Assembly (NCBI GenBank): GCA_963702155.1 | Contig: OY969717.1 | Location: 1,550,001-1,614,000, forward strand | From: G963702155 sp963702155 | GTDB lineage: Bacteria; Pseudomonadota; Alphaproteobacteria; Micavibrionales; Micavibrionaceae | Reading direction: 5' to 3' | DNA length: 64,000 bases | Shown: positions 44,358-52,764 of the stretch, one piece after another | Position numbering within the stretch: the stretch's first letter is position 1 | How the letters are laid out: each line of letters starts with the position of its first letter | Translations under genes and position numbers: made by a program | The notes under the pieces: model-generated | Seen by the model: only the letters and a program-made list of their open reading frames with translations | Told to the model about the DNA's origin: nothing | Databases searched by the model: none

Positions 44358-46202
44358 ATGGCAAAAGCCGCAACCAAACTACAAGACAGAGCAGATTCAA
44401 ACGAATTCGCCGCTCTACTAGAAGAATCCCTTAAAGGTCAGGAAGAATTTGTCGGAAGCGTTGTAAACGGTACCGTTATTAAATTGACCGATGATTTTGT
44501 AATTGTCGATGTTGGCCTAAAATCAGAAGGACGCATCCCGTTTAACGAATTCCGCAAGCCGGGCGAAGATCCCGAAATTAAAATCGGTGATGTGGTCGAA
44601 GTTTTTGTCGAGAAGATGGAGAACCGCCATGGTGAATCCGTTCTGTCCCGTGAAAAGGCACGCCGCGAAGAAACATGGATGGAGCTTGAAGAGCTTCACA
44701 AGAAAAACGAGCGCGTCAATGGTATTATATTTGGCCGCGTTAAAGGTGGTTTCACCGTAGATCTTGGCGGCGCAGTGGCGTTCTTGCCTGGCTCACAAGT
44801 TGACATCCGCCCCATCCGTGACCTTTCCCCTCTAATGGGCACACCGCAGCCATTCCTAGTTCTAAAAATGGACAGAAGCCGCGGAAACATTGTTGTGTCC
44901 CGCCGCGCGGTATTAGAAGAATCTCGCGCCGAAGCACGTACCGACCTTATGGAGAATATGGCCGAAGGCCAGGTCTTACAAGGCGTGGTCAAAAACATCA
45001 CCGATTACGGTGCATTTGTTGATTTGGGCGGTGTAGACGGACTACTTCATGTAACCGATATTTCATGGAAACGCGTCAACCACCCATCAGAAGTGCTTCA
45101 AATTGGTCAAAATATTGATGTGCAGATTATCCGCTACAACCAAGAAAACGGCCGTATCTCACTTGGTATGAAGCAGTTGGAAGATGATCCTTGGGGTGAC
45201 GTCGCCGCACGTTTTGCAATTGGGTCTGTATTCAAAGGCCGCGTTACAAATATCGCCGATTATGGCGCATTCGTAGAGCTTGAAGACGGTATCGAAGGTT
45301 TGGTTCACGTTTCTGAAATGTCATGGACCAAGAAAAATGCACATCCTGGTAAAATCGTTTCTACCTCTCAGGAAGTAGACGTTATGGTGCTGGATATTGA
45401 CGAAGAAAAGCGCCGTATTTCTCTTGGCCTGAAGCAAACCATGGAAAATCCATGGCACGAATTTGCCAAAAATTATAAGGTTGGCGATCAAATCGAAGGC
45501 GAAGTACGAAACGTAACCGAATTTGGTTTATTCGTTGGTATGCCGGGTGATATTGATGGCATGGTTCACCTTTCCGATGTCTCTTGGGAAGACGAATCAG
45601 AAGATGCACTCAAGGCTTTTGACAAGGGCGACACCGTTAAGGTGAAGGTTTTGGATATGGATCCGGAGAAAGAGCGCGTAGCCCTTGGTATCAAGCAATT
45701 GACAGACGACCCATTCGAAGGCGCGATGTCAGGTATGACCAAAGGCAATGTTGTTACAGGAACAGTATCCGAGATTGGATCTGGCTTTATTGAACTGGAC
45801 ATCAATGAAAATGTCAAAGGCACAATTAAAAAGGCCGATCTATCCCGCGAGCGCTCTGAGCAACGCCCTGACCGCTTCGCAGTGGGTGAGAAAGTCGATG
45901 CTAAGATTATTGGTATAGACAAGAAAACCCGTAAACTGAGCCTGTCTATCAAAGCCCGTGAAATCGATGAAGACAAACAGGCAATGAAAGAATTCGGCTC
46001 AACCGAAAGCGGTGCGTCTTTGGGTGATATTCTTGGCGCAGCTTTGAAGGATCAGGACTCCGCAGATAAGCCGGAAAAAGCAGCTGAGAAAACGGCAGAC
46101 AAAAAAGACGCCAAGGCCGAAGAAAAGCCAAAGGCTAAAAAAGAGCCTAAAAAGAAGGCAGACAAAAAAGAAGAAGCTGAAAAAAGCGATGATTCTGAAT
46201 AA
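44358..46202 (+). CDS. rpsA: 30S ribosomal protein S1
   Basis: 614 residues with six S1 RNA-binding domains, beginning near residues 31, 115, 205, 292, 379 and 465 (for example LQGVVKNITDYGAFVDLGGVDGLLHV). A Lys/Ala/Glu-rich low-complexity tail (about 565-614) ends the protein. S1 binds mRNA upstream of the start codon and helps initiation on messages with weak Shine-Dalgarno sites, of which this window has many. The gene is intact although genes on both sides carry frameshifts. Followed by a strong terminator. Confidence 0.97.
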   Translation: MAKAATKLQDRADSNEFAALLEESLKGQEEFVGSVVNGTVIKLTDDFVIVDVGLKSEGRIPFNEFRKPGEDPEIKIGDVVEVFVEKMENRHGESVLSREKARREETWMELEELHKKNERVNGIIFGRVKGGFTVDLGGAVAFLPGSQVDIRPIRDLSPLMGTPQPFLVLKMDRSRGNIVVSRRAVLEESRAEARTDLMENMAEGQVLQGVVKNITDYGAFVDLGGVDGLLHVTDISWKRVNHPSEVLQIGQNIDVQIIRYNQENGRISLGMKQLEDDPWGDVAARFAIGSVFKGRVTNIADYGAFVELEDGIEGLVHVSEMSWTKKNAHPGKIVSTSQEVDVMVLDIDEEKRRISLGLKQTMENPWHEFAKNYKVGDQIEGEVRNVTEFGLFVGMPGDIDGMVHLSDVSWEDESEDALKAFDKGDTVKVKVLDMDPEKERVALGIKQLTDDPFEGAMSGMTKGNVVTGTVSEIGSGFIELDINENVKGTIKKADLSRERSEQRPDRFAVGEKVDAKIIGIDKKTRKLSLSIKAREIDEDKQAMKEFGSTESGASLGDILGAALKDQDSADKPEKAAEKTADKKDAKAEEKPKAKKEPKKKADKKEEAEKSDDSE

Positions 46203-46235
46203 TTTGCTATAACCATAGTTTTTAAATTCTAAGGC

Positions 46236-46270
46236 AACCGGCGTTTTTAATAAAAATGCCGGTTTTCTTT
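46236..46270 (+). terminator. Terminator after rpsA
   Basis: A 13-bp stem (46236-46248 AACCGGCGTTTTT with 46252-46264), including one G-U pair, a 3-base loop and a following T-rich run (TTCTTTTG). Confidence 0.8.
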
Positions 46271-46481
46271 TGTCACAAAGACTTGCCCTATTCTGATAGC
46301 AGTGTATATTGATATTTTAGTAAACTGTTTGAATATAAGGGGTTTAAGGATTAGCCCACAGAATTACGCAAATAAATATTATAAAAGTGTTGAAGGAACA
46401 ATAAACACAATTTTTGCGTTGGTATTTGTAAAATGACAAAAACTTATCATACTCGATATTACATAAGGGTTATTTAAGAAC

Positions 46482-46776
46482 ATGACAAAATCTGAACTTA
46501 TACAAAGACTGGCCGATCGCAACCCGCATTTATATTTGCGCGATGTTGAGAAAATTGTCGATACGGTTTTTGATGAAATTTCCGAAGCATTAAGCCGCAG
46601 GCGACCGTGTAGAATTACGCGGTTTTGGTGCATTCTCTGTAAAACATCGCAAGGCGCGCGTAGGCCGTAACCCGCGTACTGGTGAATTGGTGAACGTCCC
46701 TGAAAAGCGGTTACCATTCTTTAAAACCGGTAAGGCATTACGCGAAAATCTGAATAAAGATGGCAACGACTGGTAG
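46482..46776 (+). pseudogene. ihfB: Integration host factor beta gene ihfB, interrupted by one extra base
   Basis: The first frame codes MTKSELIQRLADRNPHLYLR, then DVEKIVDTVFDEISEALSR. After an extra base near 46600-46605 (CCGCAGGCGAC) the next frame continues GDRVELRGFGAFSV, RKARVGRNPRTGELVNVPEK and PFFKTGKALRENLN to a stop at 46776, about 97 residues in all. IHF-beta pairs with IHF-alpha to bend DNA at promoters (often sigma-54 ones), origins and recombination sites. As read, translation stops early after a 62-residue product lacking the DNA-binding arm. Confidence 0.87.
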
Positions 46777-46816
46777 ATTTTTTAACCAGACGTTATAACA
46801 AGAAGAAAAATTAACC

Positions 46817-47167
46817 ATGCCCGGATTCTTCCGTACATTATTTCTAGTTATCATAGCCGTATGCGTAACCGTATTCGTTATTATTAACCGCGATGAAACA
46901 ACACTGTATTTCTCCCCGCTTCATGATCCAATAACAACGCCGCTTTACTTTATTTTGGTTGCAACCTTGGGCATAGGCCTTATATTAGGAATATTAATGC
47001 TAAGTCCGAAATACTTAGGCCTTAAATTGCAGAACCGCAAGCTCAAAAAAGAAAAAGAGAAGCTGGAAAAAAACATCGAAAAAGCTGCGAAGACGCTTCA
47101 TGAAAAAGAAGCCATAGACCTCGTGCCTGTTTTGGTATCACCTTCTGAAAAAGAAAAAATTATATAA
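46817..47167 (+). CDS. lapA: LapA family membrane protein
   Basis: 116 residues. Two membrane helices (about 5-24 and 40-62) with the INRDETTLYFSPL segment between them, then a Lys/Glu-rich coiled coil (about 72-102). This is the LapA (DUF1049) layout; in E. coli LapA works with LapB in controlling lipopolysaccharide synthesis through LpxC turnover. No lapB is next to it here. Position after ihfB and before pyrF/trpF is typical of alphaproteobacteria. Confidence 0.82.
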   Translation: MPGFFRTLFLVIIAVCVTVFVIINRDETTLYFSPLHDPITTPLYFILVATLGIGLILGILMLSPKYLGLKLQNRKLKKEKEKLEKNIEKAAKTLHEKEAIDLVPVLVSPSEKEKII

Positions 47168-47222
47168 ACTGTTTATGTACGTTTAAGTAATCTCTTAAAG
47201 ATTAGCTAAGGGAGAATCAGCC

Positions 47223-47924
47223 ATGTCTAAAAATCCTCTTATATATTGTGCCATTGATACGCCGGATATGGATCAAGCTATAACATGGGCAAAAACAATA
47301 GGGCCCATTACGGGCGGCCTGAAACTTGGGCTTGAATTTTTTAATACATTCGGCCCTAAAGGTATTGCAAAAATCGCGCAGGCCTGTCCGGATGCATCTC
47401 TTTTTGTTGATCTTAAATACCACGATATTCCAAATACAGTAGCAGGCGCCGTAAAAACACTATCTCACACTTTAAGACCGGCATATCTTAATGTGCACGC
47501 CATCGGCGGTTTAGAAATGATGCAACGCGCCCGTGATGCTTGTCATCCGAATACAAAATTACTAGCCGTTACTGTTTTAACCAGTACAGATCAAGCAGGA
47601 TTAGACGAAACCGGTCAATCCGGCACACCCGAAAAACAGGTTCAAACACTCGCCGCTTTAACCAAAAAGGCAAACCTTGACGGGGTCGTCTGCTCTGCAC
47701 TTGAAATCAAAATTCTACGCGAAAAATTTGGGGATGATTTCATTTTAATGGTACCGGGGATCAGACCGGAAAATACAAATCACGGGGATCAAAAGCGGGT
47801 CATGTCCCCGCGGCAAGCTATAATGGCGGGTGCGACGCATCTTGTAATTGGGCGCCCAATTACAAAAGCGAACGACCCTGCAACGGCCGCGCACGAAATC
47901 CTGAACTCTATAAGCTCTAAATAA
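47223..47924 (+). CDS. pyrF: Orotidine 5'-phosphate decarboxylase
   Basis: 233 residues. Last step of UMP synthesis. The catalytic Lys/Asp pair is in FVDLKYHDIPNTVAGAV (about 61-77), the substrate loop in GLKLGLEFF, and the phosphate-binding end in VPGIRPE and HLVIGRPITKANDP. Ribosome-binding site GGGAGAAT precedes the ATG. It is directly before trpF, 13 bases away. Confidence 0.94.
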   Translation: MSKNPLIYCAIDTPDMDQAITWAKTIGPITGGLKLGLEFFNTFGPKGIAKIAQACPDASLFVDLKYHDIPNTVAGAVKTLSHTLRPAYLNVHAIGGLEMMQRARDACHPNTKLLAVTVLTSTDQAGLDETGQSGTPEKQVQTLAALTKKANLDGVVCSALEIKILREKFGDDFILMVPGIRPENTNHGDQKRVMSPRQAIMAGATHLVIGRPITKANDPATAAHEILNSISSK

Positions 47925-47937
47925 CGGTGCTTTGGAT

Positions 47938-48588
47938 ATGCCTAACACTTTAAAAAAGACTATAAAAATATGCGGTATCACCGATAAAGCAGCACTTGAG
48001 GCTGCAGAGCAGAATAATGCCGATATGGTGGGTTTCGTATTCTACCCGCCCAGCCCGCGGAACATATCGTATCAAAATGCGGCTAAATTAATCAATAATA
48101 TCAAAAAAATCAAATCTGTAGGACTATTTGTTAATCCGGACGACCGCGTCCTGCAGGACGCATTGTCCCATTTTGATTTAGATTATATACAATTGCATGG
48201 AAACGAAACGCCGAAACGTATCGAAACAGTGAAGAAAAGCGTTGGCAAACCAATAATAAAGGCTTTTAGAATTGGAGAGGCATCTGATCTCGATACAATA
48301 CCGGCCTATAATGACCTTATTGACTGGATCATTTTGGATTCAAAACCCAAAGGCGCAAAACTGCCCGGCGGAACAGGGCACAGCTTTAACTGGTCGTTAT
48401 TAAACAACGTGTCATTTTCAAAACCATGGATGCTCTCTGGCGGCCTGAATAAAGACAACATCAGTGATGCACTTTCAACTTTAAATCCGGACGGCATTGA
48501 TGTATCGTCCGGCGTAGAAGATGCACCGGGTCAAAAAAATCCGGAGAAAATCATGGAATTTATCAGTGCGGTTAGAAAAATAAAATGA
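47938..48588 (+). CDS. trpF: Phosphoribosylanthranilate isomerase
   Basis: 216 residues from the ATG at 47938 (a TTG two codons upstream is less likely). Third step of the tryptophan branch. The general-base Cys is in IKICGITD, the general acid Asp in LDSKPKGAKLPGGTGHSFNW and the phosphate site in LSGGLNKDN and GIDVSSGVE. The stop overlaps the trpB start by 4 bases, so the two are coupled. trpC, trpD and trpE are elsewhere. Confidence 0.95.
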   Translation: MPNTLKKTIKICGITDKAALEAAEQNNADMVGFVFYPPSPRNISYQNAAKLINNIKKIKSVGLFVNPDDRVLQDALSHFDLDYIQLHGNETPKRIETVKKSVGKPIIKAFRIGEASDLDTIPAYNDLIDWIILDSKPKGAKLPGGTGHSFNWSLLNNVSFSKPWMLSGGLNKDNISDALSTLNPDGIDVSSGVEDAPGQKNPEKIMEFISAVRKIK

Positions 48589-49796
48589 CAAAACCCAATT
48601 CATTAAAAAATCAACCTGATGAAAACGGCCACTTTGGTGAATACGGCGGACGCTATGTTGCCGAAACGCTAATGCCACTCATACTATCCGTTGAAAAAGC
48701 ATGGAACGAAGCAAAAAATGATACCGCTTTTTGGCAGGAGTTTGAAACATGGGCACGTGACTACATCGGACGCCCCTCACCGCTTTATTTTGCCGAAGCC
48801 ACGACAAAGCATTTAGGCGGAGCGAAAATTTATCTCAAACGCGACGAACTTAACCATACAGGCGCTCATAAAATCAACCATTGCATGGGTCAAATCCTGC
48901 TGGCCAAGCGCATGGGTAAAACGCGTATCATCGCTGAAACGGGAGCAGGCCAGCACGGAGTTGCCACCGCAACCGTATGCGCGCTGTTTGACCTTCCATG
49001 CACCATCTTCATGGGTGCAAAAGATATCGAGCGCCAAGCGCCAAATGTATTCCGCATGAAGCTTTTAGGCGCGGAAGTCAGGGCTTGCAAAAGCGGTTCG
49101 GCCTCTTTGAAAGACGCGATGAACGAAGCATTAAGAGACTGGGTCGCCAACGTGCATGACACATATTATCTAATTGGCACGGTTGCAGGCCCCCACCCTT
49201 TCCCCGCCATGGTACGTGATTTTCAATCCGTCATCGGCAAAGAACTGCGCGAACAAATGATGGAGCGCGAAGGCCGCCTACCGGATAGTCTTGTTGCTTG
49301 TATTGGCGGCGGATCAAATGCACTCGGCCTGTTCCACCCTTTTTTAGATGAACCAGATGTCAAAATGATCGGCGTAGAGGCCGGAGGCCACGGCGTTGAC
49401 ACAGATCAGCACGCCGCAAGTTTAATAGGCGGACGCGCAGGTATTCTGCACGGCATGCAAAGTTATTTCCTGCAAGATGATAACGGACAAATTCAAGAAG
49501 CACATTCCATATCGGCAGGCTTGGATTATCCCGGCATTGGCCCTGAACACGCATGGCTTTTTGACAATAAACGTGTCGAATATGTATCTATCACAGATAA
49601 GGAAGCTTTAGATGCGTTTCAGCTCTGCGCAAAACTCGAAGGCATCATCCCTGCGCTCGAACCTGCACACGCCTTTGCGCATGTCTGTAAAATAGCGCCT
49701 GACCTGCCAAAAGATCATATTCTGGTCATGAATATGTGCGGCCGCGGCGATAAAGATATTTTTACAGTCGCAGAAAAGCTGGAAGTCGAAATATAA
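48585..49796 (+). CDS. trpB: Tryptophan synthase beta chain
   Basis: 403 residues. Joins indole and serine to make tryptophan. PLP Lys in LNHTGAHKINHCMGQ, the ETGAGQHGVATAT loop, and the phosphate-binding CIGGGSNALGLF are intact. The start overlaps trpF. Unusually, the partner trpA does not follow: two unrelated genes intervene (49815-50833), although all remain tightly packed. Confidence 0.97.
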   Translation: MTKPNSLKNQPDENGHFGEYGGRYVAETLMPLILSVEKAWNEAKNDTAFWQEFETWARDYIGRPSPLYFAEATTKHLGGAKIYLKRDELNHTGAHKINHCMGQILLAKRMGKTRIIAETGAGQHGVATATVCALFDLPCTIFMGAKDIERQAPNVFRMKLLGAEVRACKSGSASLKDAMNEALRDWVANVHDTYYLIGTVAGPHPFPAMVRDFQSVIGKELREQMMEREGRLPDSLVACIGGGSNALGLFHPFLDEPDVKMIGVEAGGHGVDTDQHAASLIGGRAGILHGMQSYFLQDDNGQIQEAHSISAGLDYPGIGPEHAWLFDNKRVEYVSITDKEALDAFQLCAKLEGIIPALEPAHAFAHVCKIAPDLPKDHILVMNMCGRGDKDIFTVAEKLEVEI

Positions 49797-49814
49797 TGGG
49801 AGTCTTAATATAAA

Positions 49815-50315
49815 ATGACAACGTCAAACGGATCATCACCTGATTATGAAGTTAAAGCCGCATTGGACAATAAAGGCGGCTTTGATATCGTAGGCGTGAC
49901 AACGGTGACAACAAATAAAGATGATAAGGCAACCGATGATATAAACACGCTTTGGAAACGTTTTTTTGAAGAAAACGTGGGCATGGTTTTACCGCAAAAA
50001 AAGAACGATGTTATAATCGCTGTTTATTCTGATTATGAGGGCGATCATGAAGCCCCCTACCGACTAACCATTGGCTATCAGGTAAAAAGCACCGAAAACC
50101 TACCAAAGACCTTGCACATGGTTCATGTTGAAAAGGCCGATTATGCGATTCTGAGCGCCGCAGGAAATCAGCCTCAGGCCTTGATTGAAACATGGAAAGC
50201 CGTGTGGGAAAGCGATTTAGATCGCACCTATAAAACAGATTTCGAAGTCTACGGCCCGCGCTTTTTTGAAGATGGCGTCAATGAAGTCTTGGTGCATATT
50301 GGGGTCAAAACATGA
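49815..50315 (+). CDS. GyrI-like effector-binding domain protein
   Basis: 166 residues, no signal peptide. It has the layout of the GyrI/AraC-type effector-binding fold (PF06445 type): FDIVGVTTVTTNK, INTLWKRFFEENVG, IIAVYSDYEGDHEAPYRLTIGYQV, DYAILSAAG and a late WESDLDRTYKTDFEVYGPRF. Members bind small molecules or inhibit gyrase; nothing here says which. It is 18 bases after trpB and overlaps the next gene by 4 bases, so it is inside the tryptophan operon. Confidence 0.75.
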   Translation: MTTSNGSSPDYEVKAALDNKGGFDIVGVTTVTTNKDDKATDDINTLWKRFFEENVGMVLPQKKNDVIIAVYSDYEGDHEAPYRLTIGYQVKSTENLPKTLHMVHVEKADYAILSAAGNQPQALIETWKAVWESDLDRTYKTDFEVYGPRFFEDGVNEVLVHIGVKT

Positions 50316-50833
50316 AAAGAATAGCAATCATTGGTTGCAGCGGCTCTGGCAAATCGACTTTTGCGAAAAAATTAGCTAGCAAAACAAGCCTCCCATTATA
50401 CCATTTGGACAAAATATTTTGGAAGTCGGGATGGATTATGGAGAAACAGGAAATTTTCGAACAAAAGCTTGATACACTTATATCAAAAGATCACTGGATC
50501 ATTGACGGAAATTACACACGCACTGCCCCAATGCGTTTTGCAAGAGCGGATACAGTGTTCTTTTTTGACCTGCCGGTATGGCTGTGCCTTTACAGAATTT
50601 TAAAAAGAACAGCCTTAGGATATGGCCACACGCGCGCCGATATGGCAGATGGCTGTACCGAGCGGTTTAACTGGGATTTCACAAAGTATGTCGCACGTTT
50701 TAAAAAAGAAACCCGGCCACGCATTATAGATGCGCTTGAAGAACACGCGAAACATTGTCAGGTTATAATTTTCAAAACACCAAAAGATGTCAGAAATTGG
50801 AAAAAAAATGACCCGCATAAAAAAATTATTTAA
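50312..50833 (+). CDS. P-loop nucleotide kinase-like protein
   Basis: 173 residues. Walker A GCSGSGKSTFAKKLA at the start, then LPLYHLDKIFWKSGW, IIDGNYTRTAPMRFARADTVFFFDLP and a lid-like RILKRTALGYG segment. This is the pattern of the small proteins annotated as adenylate kinase-like or DNA topology modulation protein (FlaR). Their substrate is uncertain. The gene overlaps the preceding GyrI-like gene by 4 bases and the trpA start by 26, so translation of all three is linked. Pairing with a GyrI-like gene is curious, since both names allude to DNA topology, but I would not build on that. Confidence 0.75.
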   Translation: MKRIAIIGCSGSGKSTFAKKLASKTSLPLYHLDKIFWKSGWIMEKQEIFEQKLDTLISKDHWIIDGNYTRTAPMRFARADTVFFFDLPVWLCLYRILKRTALGYGHTRADMADGCTERFNWDFTKYVARFKKETRPRIIDALEEHAKHCQVIIFKTPKDVRNWKKNDPHKKII

Positions 50834-51602
50834 ATCGTTAGATAGACCCGCTTTTAGCGCTTTCATAATGGGTGGTGACCCAAATTTGAAAGTATCCCAA
50901 AATATATTGGATGCGCTGCCGGCGGCGGGTGCAGACTTTATAGAACTGGGAATGCCTTTCACTGATCCTGTTGCAGATGGCGCAGCAATTCAAGCCGCGG
51001 GTAAGCGGGCGCTTGCAAACAATATTACAGTTAAAGACACCCTGAATACCGTGCGCGAATTTAGAACTCATAATGATACAACGCCCATTATTCTTATGGG
51101 CTATGCCAACCCGCTTTTTTCATACGGGTATGCTCAATTCACAAAAGATGCAAGCGCTTCAGGTGTGGACGGTCTTATTGTGGTTGATCTTCCGCCTGAA
51201 GAAGATTATGCATTACGCAAACACGCAAATTCAAATCAAATAGACATGATTCGCTTAATAACGCCTACTACAGATGAAAAGCGGCTTGAAACACTTTTAA
51301 AAGGCGCAAGCGGGTTTTTATATTATGTATCTATTGCGGGTATAACTGGCACTAAATCGGCCAATGCAGAGACAATAAAACCACATATCGATATGATAAG
51401 ATCAAAAACAGATCTGCCAATAGCCATAGGATTCGGCATAAAGAATGCCGATGATGTCAAAACAATGTCAGCCCTAGCAGATGCAGTCATAGTCGGGTCA
51501 GCTATCGCTAAAACCATTGAAAAAAATAAAGAATCCTCAGACTTGCCTCACCTGGTTTGTGAGCAGGTCAAAAAATTGGTGACAGGGCTCAAACTTCAAT
51601 AA
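50808..51602 (+). CDS. trpA: Tryptophan synthase alpha chain
   Basis: 264 residues from the ATG at 50808; the longer frame adds 7 unlikely residues. It cleaves indole-3-glycerol phosphate and passes indole to TrpB. Catalytic Glu and Asp are in FIELGMPFTDPVADG, the loop 6 Thr in GITGTKSAN and the phosphate site in IGFGIKNADD and VIVGSAIAK. Separated from trpB by two inserted genes. Confidence 0.94.
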   Translation: MTRIKKLFKSLDRPAFSAFIMGGDPNLKVSQNILDALPAAGADFIELGMPFTDPVADGAAIQAAGKRALANNITVKDTLNTVREFRTHNDTTPIILMGYANPLFSYGYAQFTKDASASGVDGLIVVDLPPEEDYALRKHANSNQIDMIRLITPTTDEKRLETLLKGASGFLYYVSIAGITGTKSANAETIKPHIDMIRSKTDLPIAIGFGIKNADDVKTMSALADAVIVGSAIAKTIEKNKESSDLPHLVCEQVKKLVTGLKLQ

Positions 51603-51665
51603 CTTGACTTTTTACAAAAATAAGCACATAACAAACCATTCCCAAAAACAACCTGCATATATAAA

Positions 51666-52748
51666 ATGAATTGGCTTACAAACATTATCCGCCCGCGTAT
51701 TCGCTCGCTTGTTGAACAACAAAAAGAGATGCCCGATAATCTTTGGCAAAAATGCCCGTCTTGCGAAGGTATGCTTTTTCACCGCGATCTTGAGCAAAAC
51801 CATAATGTATGTATGCATTGCGATTTCCATTTACGGATTTCTGTGAAAAATCGCCTTGAGCTTATGTTTGATGATGGAAAATATGAAACCATTGCCCTAC
51901 CCGATGTCGCGCATGATCCGCTAAAATTCAAAGACCGAAAAAGATACGCTGACCGTTTGAAAGATTCACGCGCCAAAACCGGCCTTAAGGATGCCATTAC
52001 CGTTGCAAAAGGTACAATCGGCGGTAAACCGGCCGTAATCGCCGCTTTCAATTTCAGCTTTATGGGTGGCTCTATGGGCGCGGCCGTGGGCGAGGGCATT
52101 GTGACGGCTGCAAAAGAGGCTCTTAACAATAATGCTGCTTTTATCACCGTACCTTCTTCTGGCGGGGCGCGTATGCAAGAGGGCATGTTATCTTTGATGC
52201 AAATGCCGCGTTCTATTATTGCCGTTGAGATGGTCAAAGATGCCGGCTTGCCTTATATTGTACTTCTGACCAACCCGACAACCGGCGGAGTAAGCGCGTC
52301 TTTTGCTATGGTTGGCGATATTCACTTGGCTGAGCCAGGCGCAACTATAGGCTTCGCCGGTCGCCGCGTTATTGAAGAAACCGTACGCGAAACATTGCCC
52401 GATGACTTCCAAACAGCCGAATACCTACAAGAACATGGTATTGTCGATATGGTTGTAAACCGCGAGGAACTGCACGCTCAACTAGCGCAAATATTAAACT
52501 TGCTAATGCATGATAATAAAGATAGCAGCTCTAAAAACAGATATTCAAAGGAAAAGCCGCCCAAAACAAAAAATAGTAAGGCGACTAAATCGAAAAATAC
52601 CAAATCTAAAGCTTCCAAAGTCACATCCTTGAACAAGAAATCTGTTGTCAAAGACACATTTACAAACACCTATCAACAAACAAAGATACCGGCAAATTCT
52701 GAAACAAAAAAACCATTGGTCAAGAAAACTGCCGCCGGTAAAGCGTAA
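51666..52748 (+). CDS. accD: Acetyl-CoA carboxylase carboxyltransferase beta subunit
   Basis: 360 residues. With AccA it transfers the carboxyl group to acetyl-CoA, committing carbon to fatty acids. The N-terminal zinc finger has C30, C33, C49 and C52. The core has FMGGSMGAAVGEG, the SGGARMQEGMLSLMQM oxyanion region and GATIGFAGRRVIEETV. Residues from about 283 on are a tail of about 75 residues rich in Lys, Ser and Thr (KSKNTKSKASK), longer than the family needs and strongly basic. Order accD-folC after trpA is normal. Confidence 0.95.
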   Translation: MNWLTNIIRPRIRSLVEQQKEMPDNLWQKCPSCEGMLFHRDLEQNHNVCMHCDFHLRISVKNRLELMFDDGKYETIALPDVAHDPLKFKDRKRYADRLKDSRAKTGLKDAITVAKGTIGGKPAVIAAFNFSFMGGSMGAAVGEGIVTAAKEALNNNAAFITVPSSGGARMQEGMLSLMQMPRSIIAVEMVKDAGLPYIVLLTNPTTGGVSASFAMVGDIHLAEPGATIGFAGRRVIEETVRETLPDDFQTAEYLQEHGIVDMVVNREELHAQLAQILNLLMHDNKDSSSKNRYSKEKPPKTKNSKATKSKNTKSKASKVTSLNKKSVVKDTFTNTYQQTKIPANSETKKPLVKKTAAGKA

Positions 52749-52764
52749 AAATCGATAGTTCAAA

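Noticed and set aside
51779..52237. 152-residue open frame opposite accD
   Set aside because: Shadow frame; accD is complete and conserved through this part.
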